A stretch of DNA of 64,000 nt from CAYQJS01 sp964417895 (GCA_964417895.1 CAYQJS010000023.1:1-64000); one strand, 5' to 3'; positions 43,880 through 52,625 are shown, numbered from the stretch's first letter. Made by a program: numbers and translations. Notes: generated by a model from the sequence alone, not told the origin.

Positions 43880-43953
43880 TGCCCCCGGCGGGATTCGAAC
43901 CCGCGATCTCAGCCTTGAAAGGGCTGCGTCCTGGGCCTCTAGACGACAGGGGC
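43880..43953 (-). tRNA. trnE: tRNA-Glu (anticodon UUC)
   Basis: On the minus strand the sequence folds as a complete cloverleaf: acceptor GCCCCTG with CGGGGGC, D-arm GTCTAGAGGCCCAGGAC, anticodon stem CAGCC with GGCTG and loop CTTTCAA (anticodon TTC), five-base variable loop, and T-arm GCGGG-TTCGAAT-CCCGC. CCA is not encoded after the discriminator A. It strongly resembles E. coli tRNA-Glu in the D-arm. It converges on the MFS gene. Confidence 0.95.
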
Positions 43954-44228
43954 CGGAAGAGAACTGAGTCGTAAGGACTGTGGACTGAGCGGCTCAGCCG
44001 CGTAGCGCCAAGCGAGAGGCCGCACCTAACCATAACAGAACGCTCGGGCGGGCGCTGTAACAAACTCGTGGGCCGCAAGACGATTCTTCGGACGATCCTG
44101 GTGCCATGAGCCCGATGACGAATCCACTCTGGGCTCGCCGACGTTCCCGGACCGAGCGGCTCGGGCTCGCTTGCCACCCCGAGGACGATTGGGCGGCATG
44201 GTGCCCACGGCCGGCGGAGGGGGGAGGC
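43954..44228. other. upstream region of tRNA-Glu and the DM13 gene
   Basis: This holds the 5' flank of the tRNA (a few diverged GGACTGN heptamers at 43974-43990) and the leader of the DM13 gene. A longer in-frame start for that gene at 44106 would add 41 residues of low-quality sequence without a ribosome-binding site. Confidence 0.5.
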
Positions 44229-44819
44229 ATGCGAGCAGCGCGGTTGGCGTTCCGCCCATGGGTGGTGATTGCCGGGGTGCCCTTCGTCCTTGCTCTGGGG
44301 GCCGTTGCCTGGTACCTCGCGTCCCCCTTCTTCATTCGAACGCAGCTGGTCGAGGACAGCCCATTCGCGGCGCCCCGGCCCGTGTCGGGCCCAGCTATTG
44401 GGTCCTCGGGCGGGTCGTCGGGCGGGCCGGCTGCCGGGCCGGGCGGGGCGGACCCAGCGGCCCCCGCGACCGGTATCCAGCTCCTCGGGACGGGGGTCTT
44501 CTCAGACAGGGACCAGGTTCACCGAGGCAGCGGCCAGGCGATTCTGGCGCGGACTCCCGAGGGCGCCGTGGTGCTCCGCTTCGAAGGATTCCGCGTGACG
44601 AACGGGCCGGACCTGCACGTGCTTCTGTCGCGGCGGGAGCGCCCGTCCACCCACGACGAGGTTTACGACGGCGTGTACGTCGGGAAGCTCAAGGCGTCAG
44701 AGGGAGCGTTCAATTACGAGCTGCCCCGCGATGCAGACCTCGCGGGCATCCGATCGGTCGTCGTCTATTGCGTGCCGTTCCAGGTGATCTTCACGTCGGC
44801 ACGTCTGACAGCCACATAG
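44229..44819 (+). CDS. membrane-anchored DM13-domain protein
   Basis: From the ATG at 44229 (GGAGGGGGGAGG upstream) the protein has 197 residues: an N-terminal signal anchor (about 10-32), a Gly/Pro/Ala/Ser linker (about 45-85) and a DM13-like beta domain. The latter shows GVFSDRDQVHRGSGQAIL, LRFEGFRVTNGPDLHVLLS and a final SVVVYCVPFQVIFTSARL, the typical DM13 ending with its conserved Cys and Phe. DM13 domains are proposed to take part in redox or hydroxylation reactions; the molecular role in bacteria is unclear. The domain faces outside the membrane. Confidence 0.82.
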   Translation: MRAARLAFRPWVVIAGVPFVLALGAVAWYLASPFFIRTQLVEDSPFAAPRPVSGPAIGSSGGSSGGPAAGPGGADPAAPATGIQLLGTGVFSDRDQVHRGSGQAILARTPEGAVVLRFEGFRVTNGPDLHVLLSRRERPSTHDEVYDGVYVGKLKASEGAFNYELPRDADLAGIRSVVVYCVPFQVIFTSARLTAT

Positions 44820-45111
44820 GCGGGGCCCGCCCAGATGTACAACCTAAGGGGTTGCTACAGAATGGATGGATCTACACGCCGGTTCTCGGGACGTCGACCG
44901 TTTTCTATTCGGGTGCAGGTCGTCGGTTCGGAACGTGCACCCGGCCAGCGGATCAGGTCCAGAATGGGCCGCCTTATGGGCGCAGCAGGTCAAGGCCAAG
45001 AGCGGCCACGGGTTCCAGGGAAATGCTCTTTCTTGCTGCGATGATGTTCGGGCCCAGCATTACAATCATGAGCTTCTTGATCTTCGTGGTTTTGGCGTTC
45101 GAGGTCCGAGA
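44820..45111. other. non-coding gap between convergent genes
   Basis: There is no convincing gene here. A short hydrophobic reading frame begins at 45023 (MLFLAAMMFGPS) but runs antisense into the binding-protein gene and has no ribosome-binding site. No clear terminator hairpin with a U-tract is visible. Confidence 0.5.
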
Positions 45112-46815
45112 TCACCCCCGCACGTCCCACTCGTGCGCGTTCCAGGTGATGAACACCTGGACCCATTCCCTGCCCACGTTCACCACCCGGTCGGAGATAG
45201 CCCCCGGCTGGACGTTGTAGTGGAGGCCGACGACCGTGACCTGATCTGCCATATGGCGAATGATCTGCCCAAGGACCTGGATGCGCTCCGGCACCGGCAC
45301 GGTCTTGAAGTACGTCTCCAGAAGGGTGTCGAATTCCGGATTCATGTACCGGCTCCTGTTGCCAGTGCCTGAGATGCGGAAGTTGTTGCTGGGTAGCCGG
45401 GTCTCGGAGCTGTAGAGGATGCGCACATTGTTGACATCGTTGGGGCTACCAAATACCGCGAAGGCGGGGAAGGTGGCCACATACTGCTGGTCCTGGTTTT
45501 GCTGGGGAGATGCCGGCACGGCGGTGGCGTCCACGCCCAGCCGCTGCCAGTAGTCAGCGACGGCGGACGCCGGCTTGGCCGCCTGCTCCGTTGGCGAGCT
45601 GCGAACCTCCAGCTCTAGCCGCCGGTTCGCCTCGTCCCGATAGATCCCATCCGATCCCTTCGAATAGCCCCGGGCCTCCAACAGTTGGGCAGCCCGCCTG
45701 GGATCATAGTCGTACCGCGGGACGGCGGCCTCGATGTCGCGGTACGCTGCCTGGTTCGGGCTCAGAAAGGTGTGCGCCACAGGGGACATCCCCGCCACCA
45801 GCGTGTCCGCCAGCTCCTGGCGGTCGATCGCGTGCGCGAGAGCTCGCCGGAACTGGAGGTCGCCCACGACGGCCGGACGCGGATCGACGAACTGCGGGAA
45901 CAGCGCCACCCAGTTGTCGGAGCCGTAGTTGAAGGCCACTGTGCCTCCGCGCCACTGGTCCCGCAGCTGGATCCCGAGATCAATCGACCCGACATTGGGC
46001 GTGACGTCGACCGCGCCCGCCAGCAGGTTCGCCGTCAGCGTGTTGGCATCGGGAATGTACTTCACCTCGATTTCGTCGATCTTCGGCCGGCCCAGCACAT
46101 AATCGCCGTTCGCGTCGAGCAGCAGGCCGACGCCCAGGACCCACTCGCGGACCCGGTAGGGCCCCGCGCCGACGAACTCCGAGGTCCAGTAGGGGAGATC
46201 CAGCAGGCTCGCCTTGTTGGTCCGATACGCGTCGTCCAGCAGGTGCTTGGGTAAGAGGCCGCCCAACTGCGCGTCCAGCAGGGTGTCGGCGCCGATGAAC
46301 GGCTCCTTCCAGGTGATGGATAGCGTCCGCAGGTCCGGGGCCCTCGCCTCCTCGATCGATGCGTAGGCCAGGCTGTTGAACGCGGACATCTCCGGGTCCC
46401 GCCCGACCTGGAGGCTGAAGAGCAGGTCCTCCGCGGTCAGCGGCGCCCCGTCGTGCCAGCGGGCGCCATCCCGGAGCCGCCAGGTGGTCTCCATGCGCCC
46501 GTCCGGCAGCAGCTTCCAGAGCCCGTTCTCGAGGCTGGGCACCGCCTCGGCTAACCGGGGATGGCGGATGCGCTGGTCGCCGCGAACCGTCAGGCCCGTG
46601 TGCACCAACTGGAACGCGACTCGCTCCGGCCCAGACGCGCTGGGGCGGAAATCCTGCTCGCGCGCCGTCCCGAGCGTGATGCGCTTCACCGCACGAGAGA
46701 TGGGAGCGGCACCGGCCGTGGCTCCGCCCGAGCCTCTGGGGTCCGCCGGTGCGCAGGCGAGCCCAAGAATCGTAAGCACGAGCATTACGGTCACCGTTCG
46801 GGTCCAACGGAACAT
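45112..46815 (-). CDS. peptide/nickel-type ABC transporter substrate-binding lipoprotein (SBP_bac_5 family)
   Basis: From the ATG at 46815 (GGAGG 7 bases upstream) the protein has 567 residues with a lipoprotein signal peptide, lipobox LGLAC (Cys21). The fold is the large cluster C binding protein: WRLRDGARWHDGAPLTAEDLLF, RRALAHAIDRQELADTLV and AQLLEARGYSKGSDGIYRDE are family hallmarks. It would deliver oligopeptides or similar ligands to a permease, but no permease or ATPase gene lies next to it, so it is an orphan. The gene is divergent from an AfsR-like regulator, and a perfect 8-bp inverted repeat lies in its leader. Confidence 0.92.
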   Translation of the reverse strand: MFRWTRTVTVMLVLTILGLACAPADPRGSGGATAGAAPISRAVKRITLGTAREQDFRPSASGPERVAFQLVHTGLTVRGDQRIRHPRLAEAVPSLENGLWKLLPDGRMETTWRLRDGARWHDGAPLTAEDLLFSLQVGRDPEMSAFNSLAYASIEEARAPDLRTLSITWKEPFIGADTLLDAQLGGLLPKHLLDDAYRTNKASLLDLPYWTSEFVGAGPYRVREWVLGVGLLLDANGDYVLGRPKIDEIEVKYIPDANTLTANLLAGAVDVTPNVGSIDLGIQLRDQWRGGTVAFNYGSDNWVALFPQFVDPRPAVVGDLQFRRALAHAIDRQELADTLVAGMSPVAHTFLSPNQAAYRDIEAAVPRYDYDPRRAAQLLEARGYSKGSDGIYRDEANRRLELEVRSSPTEQAAKPASAVADYWQRLGVDATAVPASPQQNQDQQYVATFPAFAVFGSPNDVNNVRILYSSETRLPSNNFRISGTGNRSRYMNPEFDTLLETYFKTVPVPERIQVLGQIIRHMADQVTVVGLHYNVQPGAISDRVVNVGREWVQVFITWNAHEWDVRG

Positions 46816-46835
46816 ACTTGCCTCCAAGTCAAACG

Positions 46836-46856
46836 GGTCAGCCCGGAAGGCTGACC
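46836..46856. promoter_or_regulatory. perfect inverted repeat GGTCAGCC-N5-GGCTGACC in the leader of the binding-protein gene
   Basis: The 8-bp arms are exact complements separated by CGGAA. The element lies 20 bp before the ATG on the minus strand and about 7 bp downstream of a TATGAT -10-like box. It could be an operator or a leader hairpin. The divergent AfsR-like regulator next door would be the natural candidate to act here. Confidence 0.4.
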
Positions 46857-46863
46857 TCCATGT

Positions 46864-46869
46864 ATCATA
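46864..46869 (-). promoter_or_regulatory. candidate -10 box (TATGAT) for the binding-protein gene
   Basis: On the minus strand TATGAT matches the sigma-70 -10 consensus TATAAT in five of six positions. The region 17 bp further upstream (CCTGTT) is a poor -35. The position would place the transcript start right at the inverted repeat. Confidence 0.3.
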
Positions 46870-46957
46870 GGGGGCACCCGGGCGGTAACAGGGCGCGTAT
46901 TTCCCGAGAATTGGCTGCCTTTTGCTCATGTTTCGCTTACGATCCGGCTGACATGAC

Positions 46958-49483
46958 GTGTCCCACCTGATTCGCCTCGACCAGGCCCGCACAAAGGCGC
47001 GGAGCGCCGCGGGGTTCGGACGAGAGATCCGCGCCGCCTTAGCGCACCTGAACGACGTCGCCTACTTGCAGACCCATCCGCTGGTGTGGCTGGTTGGCTC
47101 CAAAGCCTCGGCCAACGCCACCGGCTCCGGGGTCGCACTGAAACAGGAGCTGATCGAGGCCATCGCGTCGCTCCGTCCGGATGCCAGGACGGCCGGGCTG
47201 TCGCCCGCGCGGCGGCGGCATCAAATCCTGGAGATGCGCTACGTCGAGGGGGCGAATGCCTCTGGCATCCAGGCAAAGCTGGCCATCAGTAAGAGCGAAT
47301 ACTACCGAGAGCATCAGGAGGCCTTGCAGGCCGTTGCCGCCTTGTTGCAAGAGCGGTGGCGACTCGCTGAATCGTTAGGTATGGCTCCATCCCGAAAGGA
47401 CTTCCCGCCTGGCCGATTGGGGGCAGCTGGCTGGGAGCTCGCTATCGGCGGGGGCTTGCCCGTTCCTTTGACGAGCTTCGTCGGACGGGAACGCGAGCTG
47501 GATCAGCTGGCGCATCTCGTGGTGAACGGCCAGCGGCTGCTCACCGTGGTGGGCCCGCCGGGCGTCGGCAAGACGCGTCTAGCTATCGAGGCGGCGGCAG
47601 GCCTAACTGAGGAGTTCCGCGACGGAGTGTGCTTCGTTTCCCTGGCGGAGATCCCGACAGCGGATCTGATCCCGTCTGCTATCGCCGCGGGGATAAGCAT
47701 GCAGCACTACGGACCGGAGCACGTCAGCGAGGCGGTCGCGCGAGCGCTTGCCTCCCGGGAGATGCTTCTGGTACTCGACAATTTCGAGCATCTGGTCTCC
47801 GCAGCCCCTCAGATTGCACAACTCCTGCAAGCCTGTCCCCGGCTCAGCGTGCTCACGACCAGTCGTGTCCCACTCCGAGTGCGCGGCGAGCGCGAGTTCC
47901 CGCTCGATCCATTGCCCCTACCGGACGTGAGCGCAGACTCGGATGAGCTGGCCCAGAACCCCGCGGTGAAGCTCTTCGTCGATCGGGCCACTGCGACCCA
48001 ACCGAGTCTCGAGCCCGCTCCAGACACCTTGACCACTATCGCGCGGATCTGCACGCGGCTCGACGGATTGCCGCTCGCGATCGAGCTGGCGGCTGCCCGT
48101 GCGAAGCTCCTTCCAGTGGAGGCGATTCTGGAACGGCTGAATCCCCGTCTCGCGCTGCTCGCTGACGGTGCTCGCGATCTGCCCAGCCGCCAGCGAAGCC
48201 TGTGGGCGGCGACCTCCTGGAGCTACAGCCTTCTGCACTCGACCGAGCAGCTCCTCTTTCGACGGTTGGGCGTTTTCGTGGGCGGTTGGACCATCGACGC
48301 CGCTCAGCAAGTCGCGGCGTACGGCAGCGACGTGCTCCCCGGCCTGGCCGCGCTTGTGGACAGCAGCCTCGTGCGGCGAACGGAGCAGAGAGGCCGTGAG
48401 GCGCGCTTCGGGACGCTGGAGACGATTCGGGAGTATGCGCGGGAATGCCTCGCGTCGAGCGGCGAAGCCGAGGAGATTGCCCGTAGGCATGCCGCCTACT
48501 ATCTGGAATTCGCCGAGTCTGCCGATCCGTTGATAACCGCCCAGCAAACCGCGATGGACCGGGAACACGACAATCTGCGCGCGGCGCTTCGGGAATGGGT
48601 GGAGCGAGACGACGGTGACAAGTCGTTGCGGCTGGCCACGGCGCTTTCCATCTTTTGTCACGAGCGCGGCTACTACCAAGAAGGGCGAGACCATCTTCGA
48701 GCGGCCTTCGCTTTGCCAGCCGCGTCGGAACGGACCATCACACGTGCGCGCGCATTGCTCGGGCTGGCCGGGTTGGCGCGCCACCAGGGCGAGGATAGCG
48801 ACGCGCTGACGGCGGCCCAGGAGGCTCTCGATATCGCCCTCTCCCTTGGGGATCCGAGGAGCCGCGGGTGGGCCCTCGAGGAGTTGGGCCGCCTCGCTAA
48901 CCGCGCCGGCGATCGAGCGCGGGCACACGGGCTGATCGAGCAGTCGCTGGCGATTGCCGTCCACTTGGGGGACCGGCTCGCCACCGCGCACTGCCTCGGG
49001 ATATTGGGCGGTTTGTTACATGCGGGGGGCAACGACGCTGAGGCTCGTCCGCTGCTCGATCAGGCTTGCGGGCTCTATCGAGATGCTGGCGTGGCGAGCA
49101 GATACGCCATGACGCTCCGGCATCTCGCCAGTTTGGCCAGAGACCTCGGTGACGTTGCACAAGCCCGGCGACTCGGTCGGGAATCAGTTTCCCTCGCCCA
49201 GGATCTCGGTCCCTTCTGGGTGGCCGCGGCCTTGGAGAGTATGGCTGCCGTTGCAGCGACAGAAGGCCAAGCGGCCAGGGCCGTTCGCTTGGCTGGGGCG
49301 GCGGCGGGCGTGCGCGGCGCCGTCGGCGCTCACATGCCAATGCAGTGGGAGCCCGAGCTCAGCCGCAATCTCGAGCCGGCGAGGCGCGCTCTCGACGAGA
49401 CAGCTCGGGAAACGGCGTGGACAGAAGGGCTAGCCATGACTCGGGAACAAGCGATCGCCTACGCATTGGACGGGAGGACCTGA
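46958..49483 (+). CDS. AfsR-like STAND ATPase regulator with N-terminal HTH-like region and C-terminal TPR-like repeats
   Basis: The 841 residues begin with a helical region (about 60-135) whose ILEMRYVEGANASGIQAKLAISKSEY-type pattern resembles a sigma-region-4 helix-turn-helix. Then comes LTSFVGRERELDQL and an NTPase with Walker A VVGPPGVGKTR (Lys205), Walker B MLLVLDNFEHL, VLTTSRVPLRV and GLPLAIELAAAR, the AfsR/NB-ARC-like signature. The last 250 residues are helical repeats of TPR type. Such proteins are ATP-dependent transcription regulators. The start is GTG, and the gene is divergent from the binding-protein gene, which it may control. It converges on the anti-sigma gene with 11 bp between the stops. 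Confidence 0.88.
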   Translation: MSHLIRLDQARTKARSAAGFGREIRAALAHLNDVAYLQTHPLVWLVGSKASANATGSGVALKQELIEAIASLRPDARTAGLSPARRRHQILEMRYVEGANASGIQAKLAISKSEYYREHQEALQAVAALLQERWRLAESLGMAPSRKDFPPGRLGAAGWELAIGGGLPVPLTSFVGRERELDQLAHLVVNGQRLLTVVGPPGVGKTRLAIEAAAGLTEEFRDGVCFVSLAEIPTADLIPSAIAAGISMQHYGPEHVSEAVARALASREMLLVLDNFEHLVSAAPQIAQLLQACPRLSVLTTSRVPLRVRGEREFPLDPLPLPDVSADSDELAQNPAVKLFVDRATATQPSLEPAPDTLTTIARICTRLDGLPLAIELAAARAKLLPVEAILERLNPRLALLADGARDLPSRQRSLWAATSWSYSLLHSTEQLLFRRLGVFVGGWTIDAAQQVAAYGSDVLPGLAALVDSSLVRRTEQRGREARFGTLETIREYARECLASSGEAEEIARRHAAYYLEFAESADPLITAQQTAMDREHDNLRAALREWVERDDGDKSLRLATALSIFCHERGYYQEGRDHLRAAFALPAASERTITRARALLGLAGLARHQGEDSDALTAAQEALDIALSLGDPRSRGWALEELGRLANRAGDRARAHGLIEQSLAIAVHLGDRLATAHCLGILGGLLHAGGNDAEARPLLDQACGLYRDAGVASRYAMTLRHLASLARDLGDVAQARRLGRESVSLAQDLGPFWVAAALESMAAVAATEGQAARAVRLAGAAAGVRGAVGAHMPMQWEPELSRNLEPARRALDETARETAWTEGLAMTREQAIAYALDGRT

Positions 49484-49494
49484 AGATAGGGGTT

Positions 49495-49752
49495 CTAAGC
49501 CGTCGTCCTGTCCTCTTTCCACCGTCGGAACAGGTCCAGAAGCTCCTCCCGGCCCTCTGCCGGGATCGATTCGGTCGTCAAGCGGCCGAGGGAGCGCACG
49601 GTCCGCCGCATCTGCTCCAGATACTCGCTGCACCCCGGGCACTCTGTGAGGTGCGCCTCAAACGACGCACGCCTGGCGGCAGGAAGCGCCCCCTCGAGGT
49701 ACTCGGTGACGACCTCGACGAGCTCCCTGCAGGCCACGTCGTCGCTGTTCAA
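49495..49752 (-). CDS. zinc-finger anti-sigma factor (ZAS type)
   Basis: The 85-residue protein has the zf-HC2 pattern CREL...HLTECPGC: Cys8, then His34, Cys38 and Cys41, which bind Zn and often sense redox stress. The helical C-terminal half (RTVRSLGRL, EELLDLFRRWKED) has no membrane helix, so it is a soluble anti-sigma factor. The start is a TTG with GAGAGGAG 5 bases upstream, inside the end of the sigma gene region. It lies 9 bp after the ECF sigma gene and should bind and hold that sigma factor. Confidence 0.9.
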   Translation of the reverse strand: MNSDDVACRELVEVVTEYLEGALPAARRASFEAHLTECPGCSEYLEQMRRTVRSLGRLTTESIPAEGREELLDLFRRWKEDRTTA

Positions 49753-49761
49753 TGGCTCCTC

Positions 49762-50502
49762 TCAGCACGCCAGCAGGTATTCGTCGAGCGCATGGCGCAC
49801 TTTCGTGCGTGCACGATGCAGTAGCACGCGTTGATTAGTCTCCGTGATGCCCAGCGCGTTACACACCTCTTCCGGGGTCCACCCCTCGATGTCGCGCAGA
49901 GTGATCACCTCCCGCTGGCTCGGCGTGAGCCGGCTAACCGAGTTGTGCAGATGTGCCTGCATCTCAACCGAGAGCGCGTGCTCTTCGGGGGCCCCACCCC
50001 AGCTCTGCGGAGGGTCCTGCCAGTGGCCCGGCCACCGGGGATGGTCCGCGGAAAGAAAGCGGTCAGGGTCGACGGCGGGCTCGGCAGGCTCGGTCTCCGG
50101 ATCCCAAAGGGATGAGAAGGGGATGGTACGGCCTTCCCGCTGGCCGCGTGTTTTCGCAATGTTGGTGAGGATGCGAAAGAGCCAGGTCCGAATGGACGAG
50201 CGGCCTTCGAACCGATGGATGCCTTCGAGCGCGCCGAGCCAGGTCTGCTGAGCTACCTCCTCCGCGATGTCGCGATCTCTTACGTACAGGCCCGCCAGCC
50301 GTACCATCGCCGCGTGGTGGCGATCGACAAGGTCTACGAAAGCGCGCTCGTCTCCGTTCCGGAGGGACGTCACGAGTGCCGATTCGTCGACCGCCGAGGG
50401 GACGGAACCAGCCGGTTCCGGGGGTGAGCCGCCGAGCGCCACGTGCGGCGCCTCCCGAACGAGTCTCGCGAACGGGCGACCGCTCCAGCTCGCGAAGGCC
50501 AA
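49762..50502 (-). CDS. ECF-family RNA polymerase sigma factor
   Basis: Region 2 is seen in DERAFVDLVDRHHAAMVRLA, DIAEEVAQQTWLGAL and RFEGRSSIRTWLFRILTN; region 4 in LTPSQREVITLRDIEGWTPEE and QRVLLHRARTKVR. The 246 residues are longer than typical because of a 50-residue N-terminal extension and a Trp/Pro-rich linker between regions 2 and 4. The start is a TTG without a good ribosome-binding site, so the extension is uncertain. It is paired with a zinc anti-sigma factor directly downstream, which suggests stress-responsive, probably oxidative, control. Confidence 0.93.
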   Translation of the reverse strand: MAFASWSGRPFARLVREAPHVALGGSPPEPAGSVPSAVDESALVTSLRNGDERAFVDLVDRHHAAMVRLAGLYVRDRDIAEEVAQQTWLGALEGIHRFEGRSSIRTWLFRILTNIAKTRGQREGRTIPFSSLWDPETEPAEPAVDPDRFLSADHPRWPGHWQDPPQSWGGAPEEHALSVEMQAHLHNSVSRLTPSQREVITLRDIEGWTPEEVCNALGITETNQRVLLHRARTKVRHALDEYLLAC

Positions 50503-50600
50503 CTGCCGGAGGCCACAGTGTAACGAAATCGGTGCTGGGGAGACTCTTGATCCAGTAGAACCGAGGCAGCCAAGTGGGCTCGCTCAACTAGGAGGCGTTG

Positions 50601-51287
50601 ATGGCCAACGAATGGATCGACATTTCGATTTCCCTCCGGACCGGCATGGTGCACTGGCCGGGCGATCCCGAAGTCAGCATCGAGCGGGTGCTGGACATGG
50701 AGCGGGGCGACGATGCGAACGTGTCGCACATGTCGATGGGCTCTCACACGGGAACGCACATGGACCCCCCTTTTCACTACGTGAGGGGTGGCATGAGCCT
50801 GGACCAGATGCCCCTGGATGCCACGATAGGGCCGGCTCGCGTGATCCAAATTCACCATCCCGAACCCGTCGGCCCGGCCGAGCTAGCGCTGCACGACATC
50901 CAACCGGGCGAGCGGCTGCTCCTGAAAACCGAGAACTCCTCCAGGCGCTGGTACACGGAGAGCTTCACCGAGGACTTCGTCTACATCTCGGAGGAAGGCG
51001 CTCACTATCTCGCCGAACGGCAGATCAGGGCAGTGGGTGTCGACTACCTGTCGGTGGGGGGATTTAACGCCAACGGAACGGCGATCCACCGGACCCTGCT
51101 GGAGGCGGGTATCTGGATCATCGAGGGGCTCGACCTCTCTAGAGTTCAGCCCGGCCCCTACGAGCTGATCTGCCTGCCTATCAAGATCGAGCGATCGGAT
51201 GGCGCCCCGGCGCGGGCGATTGTCAAACCGATAGCGGCAACTCAACACGCGACGATCGAAAGAACTGGGCCAGGGCCATCGCCATGA
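50601..51287 (+). CDS. cyclase family protein (kynurenine formamidase-like metal hydrolase)
   Basis: The 228-residue metal-dependent hydrolase has the signature His49-T-G-T-His53-M-Asp55-P-P-F-His59, and DYLSVGGF with AIHRTLL further on, as in the KynB-like cyclase family. Members hydrolyse N-formylkynurenine, isatin or related amides and lactones. The ATG at 50601 has AGGAGG 5 bases upstream; a TTG one codon earlier is less likely. The gene begins about 100 bp from the divergent sigma factor start. The glucose dehydrogenase gene follows after 97 bp. There are no tryptophan-degradation genes nearby, so the substrate is open. Confidence 0.88.
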   Translation: MANEWIDISISLRTGMVHWPGDPEVSIERVLDMERGDDANVSHMSMGSHTGTHMDPPFHYVRGGMSLDQMPLDATIGPARVIQIHHPEPVGPAELALHDIQPGERLLLKTENSSRRWYTESFTEDFVYISEEGAHYLAERQIRAVGVDYLSVGGFNANGTAIHRTLLEAGIWIIEGLDLSRVQPGPYELICLPIKIERSDGAPARAIVKPIAATQHATIERTGPGPSP

Positions 51288-51384
51288 TGCGGCATGGCTT
51301 TGGCGGCCACCCCTATGGGCCGCACGAGGCGGAGCGGCAAGAGCGCCGGCTCGGACGGGTCGGCGATTTCTACAAGCCGGAGGT

Positions 51385-52497
51385 GTGGTGAAGGCGGTCG
51401 CTGTCCATCCGGGACAGCCAAACTCCATGCACCTGACGGACATCCCCATGCCCAGCCTCGACGAGGTGTCCGACGGCCATGGCGTCCTCGTCAAAGTGCT
51501 CAGGGTCGGTGTGGACGGCACCGACAAAGAGATCAACGACGCCGAGTACGGACAGGCGCCGGTCGGCTCCGACTTCCTCGTCGTGGGCCACGAGAGCTTC
51601 GGGCAAGTGGTCGCGGTCGGCTCCAACGTTCCGAGCACGATCCGCCCCGGCTCCTACGTGGTCGCCAGCGTCCGGCGCCGCGGTCACAGTGCGTACGACG
51701 ACATCGGACTACAGGACGTGACGACCGACGACGAGTACTACGAGCGGGGCATCAACCTGTGCCACGGGTATCTCACCGAGTACTACGTGGACCACGACCG
51801 CTACATCGTCCCACTCCCCGACACGCTGAAGGACGTAGGCGTCCTTTTGGAGCCCACCTCGGTCTCCCAGAAGGGGCTCAACCAGGGGTACGAAGTACAG
51901 CGGCGGCTGAAGATCTGGGAGCCTCGCCGGGGAGCGGTGCTCGGCGCGGGCACCATCGGCCTGCTGGCGGCCATGGCTATGCGGCTGCGCGGGCTGGACG
52001 TGACCTGCTTCTCGCGCAGGAAGGCGCCGTACCTGAACAGTGATCTCATCGAGGAGCTGGGCGGCCACTACGTGAGCTCGAGCGAGCGCTCGCTCCAGGA
52101 TGCCAGCGCCGCGTACGGCCCGTTCGACATCATCCTGGATGCCACCGGCTTCAGTCCGCTGGTCTTCGAGGCGGCGGAAGTGTTGGGCAAGAACGGCGTC
52201 CTCGTGCTCGCCAGTGTTACCGGAGGCGAACGGAAGGTCGAGGTCAACGCCGACAAGATCAACCAGGGGTTCGTCCTGGGGAATAAGCTCATGCTCGGGA
52301 CGGTGAACGCGTCCCGCGCGGACTTTCTGAGTGGAGTGACAGACTTGATCAAGGCAGAGGCGCTGTTCCCAGGGTGGCTGAAGAAGCTGCTGACGACCCC
52401 GGTCTATGGGCTCGAGCGCTACGAGGAGATGCTCCGCCATCTGACGGAGAACCGCGAGGCGATCAAGGTCTACGTCGAGGTCCAGAACGGAAGCTAA
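51385..52497 (+). CDS. zinc-dependent glucose 1-dehydrogenase (medium-chain dehydrogenase, archaeal-type)
   Basis: The 370-residue MDR enzyme has the catalytic zinc site VGVDGTDKE (Asp44 in place of the usual Cys), His69-Glu70 in VVGHESFG, and the NAD(P)-binding VLGAGTIGLLAAMAM. The C-terminal region FVLGNKLMLGTVNASRADF is typical of glucose dehydrogenases of the archaeal type, which oxidise D-glucose to gluconolactone. Asp at the zinc ligand position is known from Haloferax glucose dehydrogenase. The start is GTG (a second GTG follows directly) with CCGGAGG upstream. A debranching enzyme gene lies downstream after a repeat, so glycogen-derived glucose oxidation is possible. Confidence 0.88.
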   Translation: MVKAVAVHPGQPNSMHLTDIPMPSLDEVSDGHGVLVKVLRVGVDGTDKEINDAEYGQAPVGSDFLVVGHESFGQVVAVGSNVPSTIRPGSYVVASVRRRGHSAYDDIGLQDVTTDDEYYERGINLCHGYLTEYYVDHDRYIVPLPDTLKDVGVLLEPTSVSQKGLNQGYEVQRRLKIWEPRRGAVLGAGTIGLLAAMAMRLRGLDVTCFSRRKAPYLNSDLIEELGGHYVSSSERSLQDASAAYGPFDIILDATGFSPLVFEAAEVLGKNGVLVLASVTGGERKVEVNADKINQGFVLGNKLMLGTVNASRADFLSGVTDLIKAEALFPGWLKKLLTTPVYGLERYEEMLRHLTENREAIKVYVEVQNGS

Positions 52498-52522
52498 CCG
52501 CTGCCGTCAGGGCGCCCAGTCC

Positions 52523-52625
52523 CTGTCATCCTGAGCGGAGCGAAGGATCTGAAGGCGGGTACTGGTGAGATGGCCACGGGACGATACCCGACTTCAGATT
52601 CTTCGCCTACGGCTCAGAATGACAG
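52523..52625. repeat. inverted repeat CTGTCAT...ATGACAG (CCTGAGCGNAGCGAAGGATCT family)
   Basis: The left arm CTGTCATCCTGAGCGGAGCG with AAGGATCTGAA pairs imperfectly with the right arm TTCAGATTCTTCGCC with GGCTCAGAATGACAG. The 103-bp element fits a repeat family that I recognise from many Chloroflexota and related genomes. It ends 25 bp before the debranching enzyme start and could form a long hairpin in the leader. Confidence 0.88.

Noticed and set aside
44835..45220. Small hydrophobic reading frame (MLFLAAMMFGPS) in the gap after the DM13 gene
   Set aside because: There is no ribosome-binding site, it runs antisense into the 3' end of the binding-protein gene, and its composition is unremarkable.
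52523..52625. Riboswitch in the leader of the debranching enzyme
   Set aside because: The structure is a simple long inverted repeat of a dispersed family, not a conserved aptamer.
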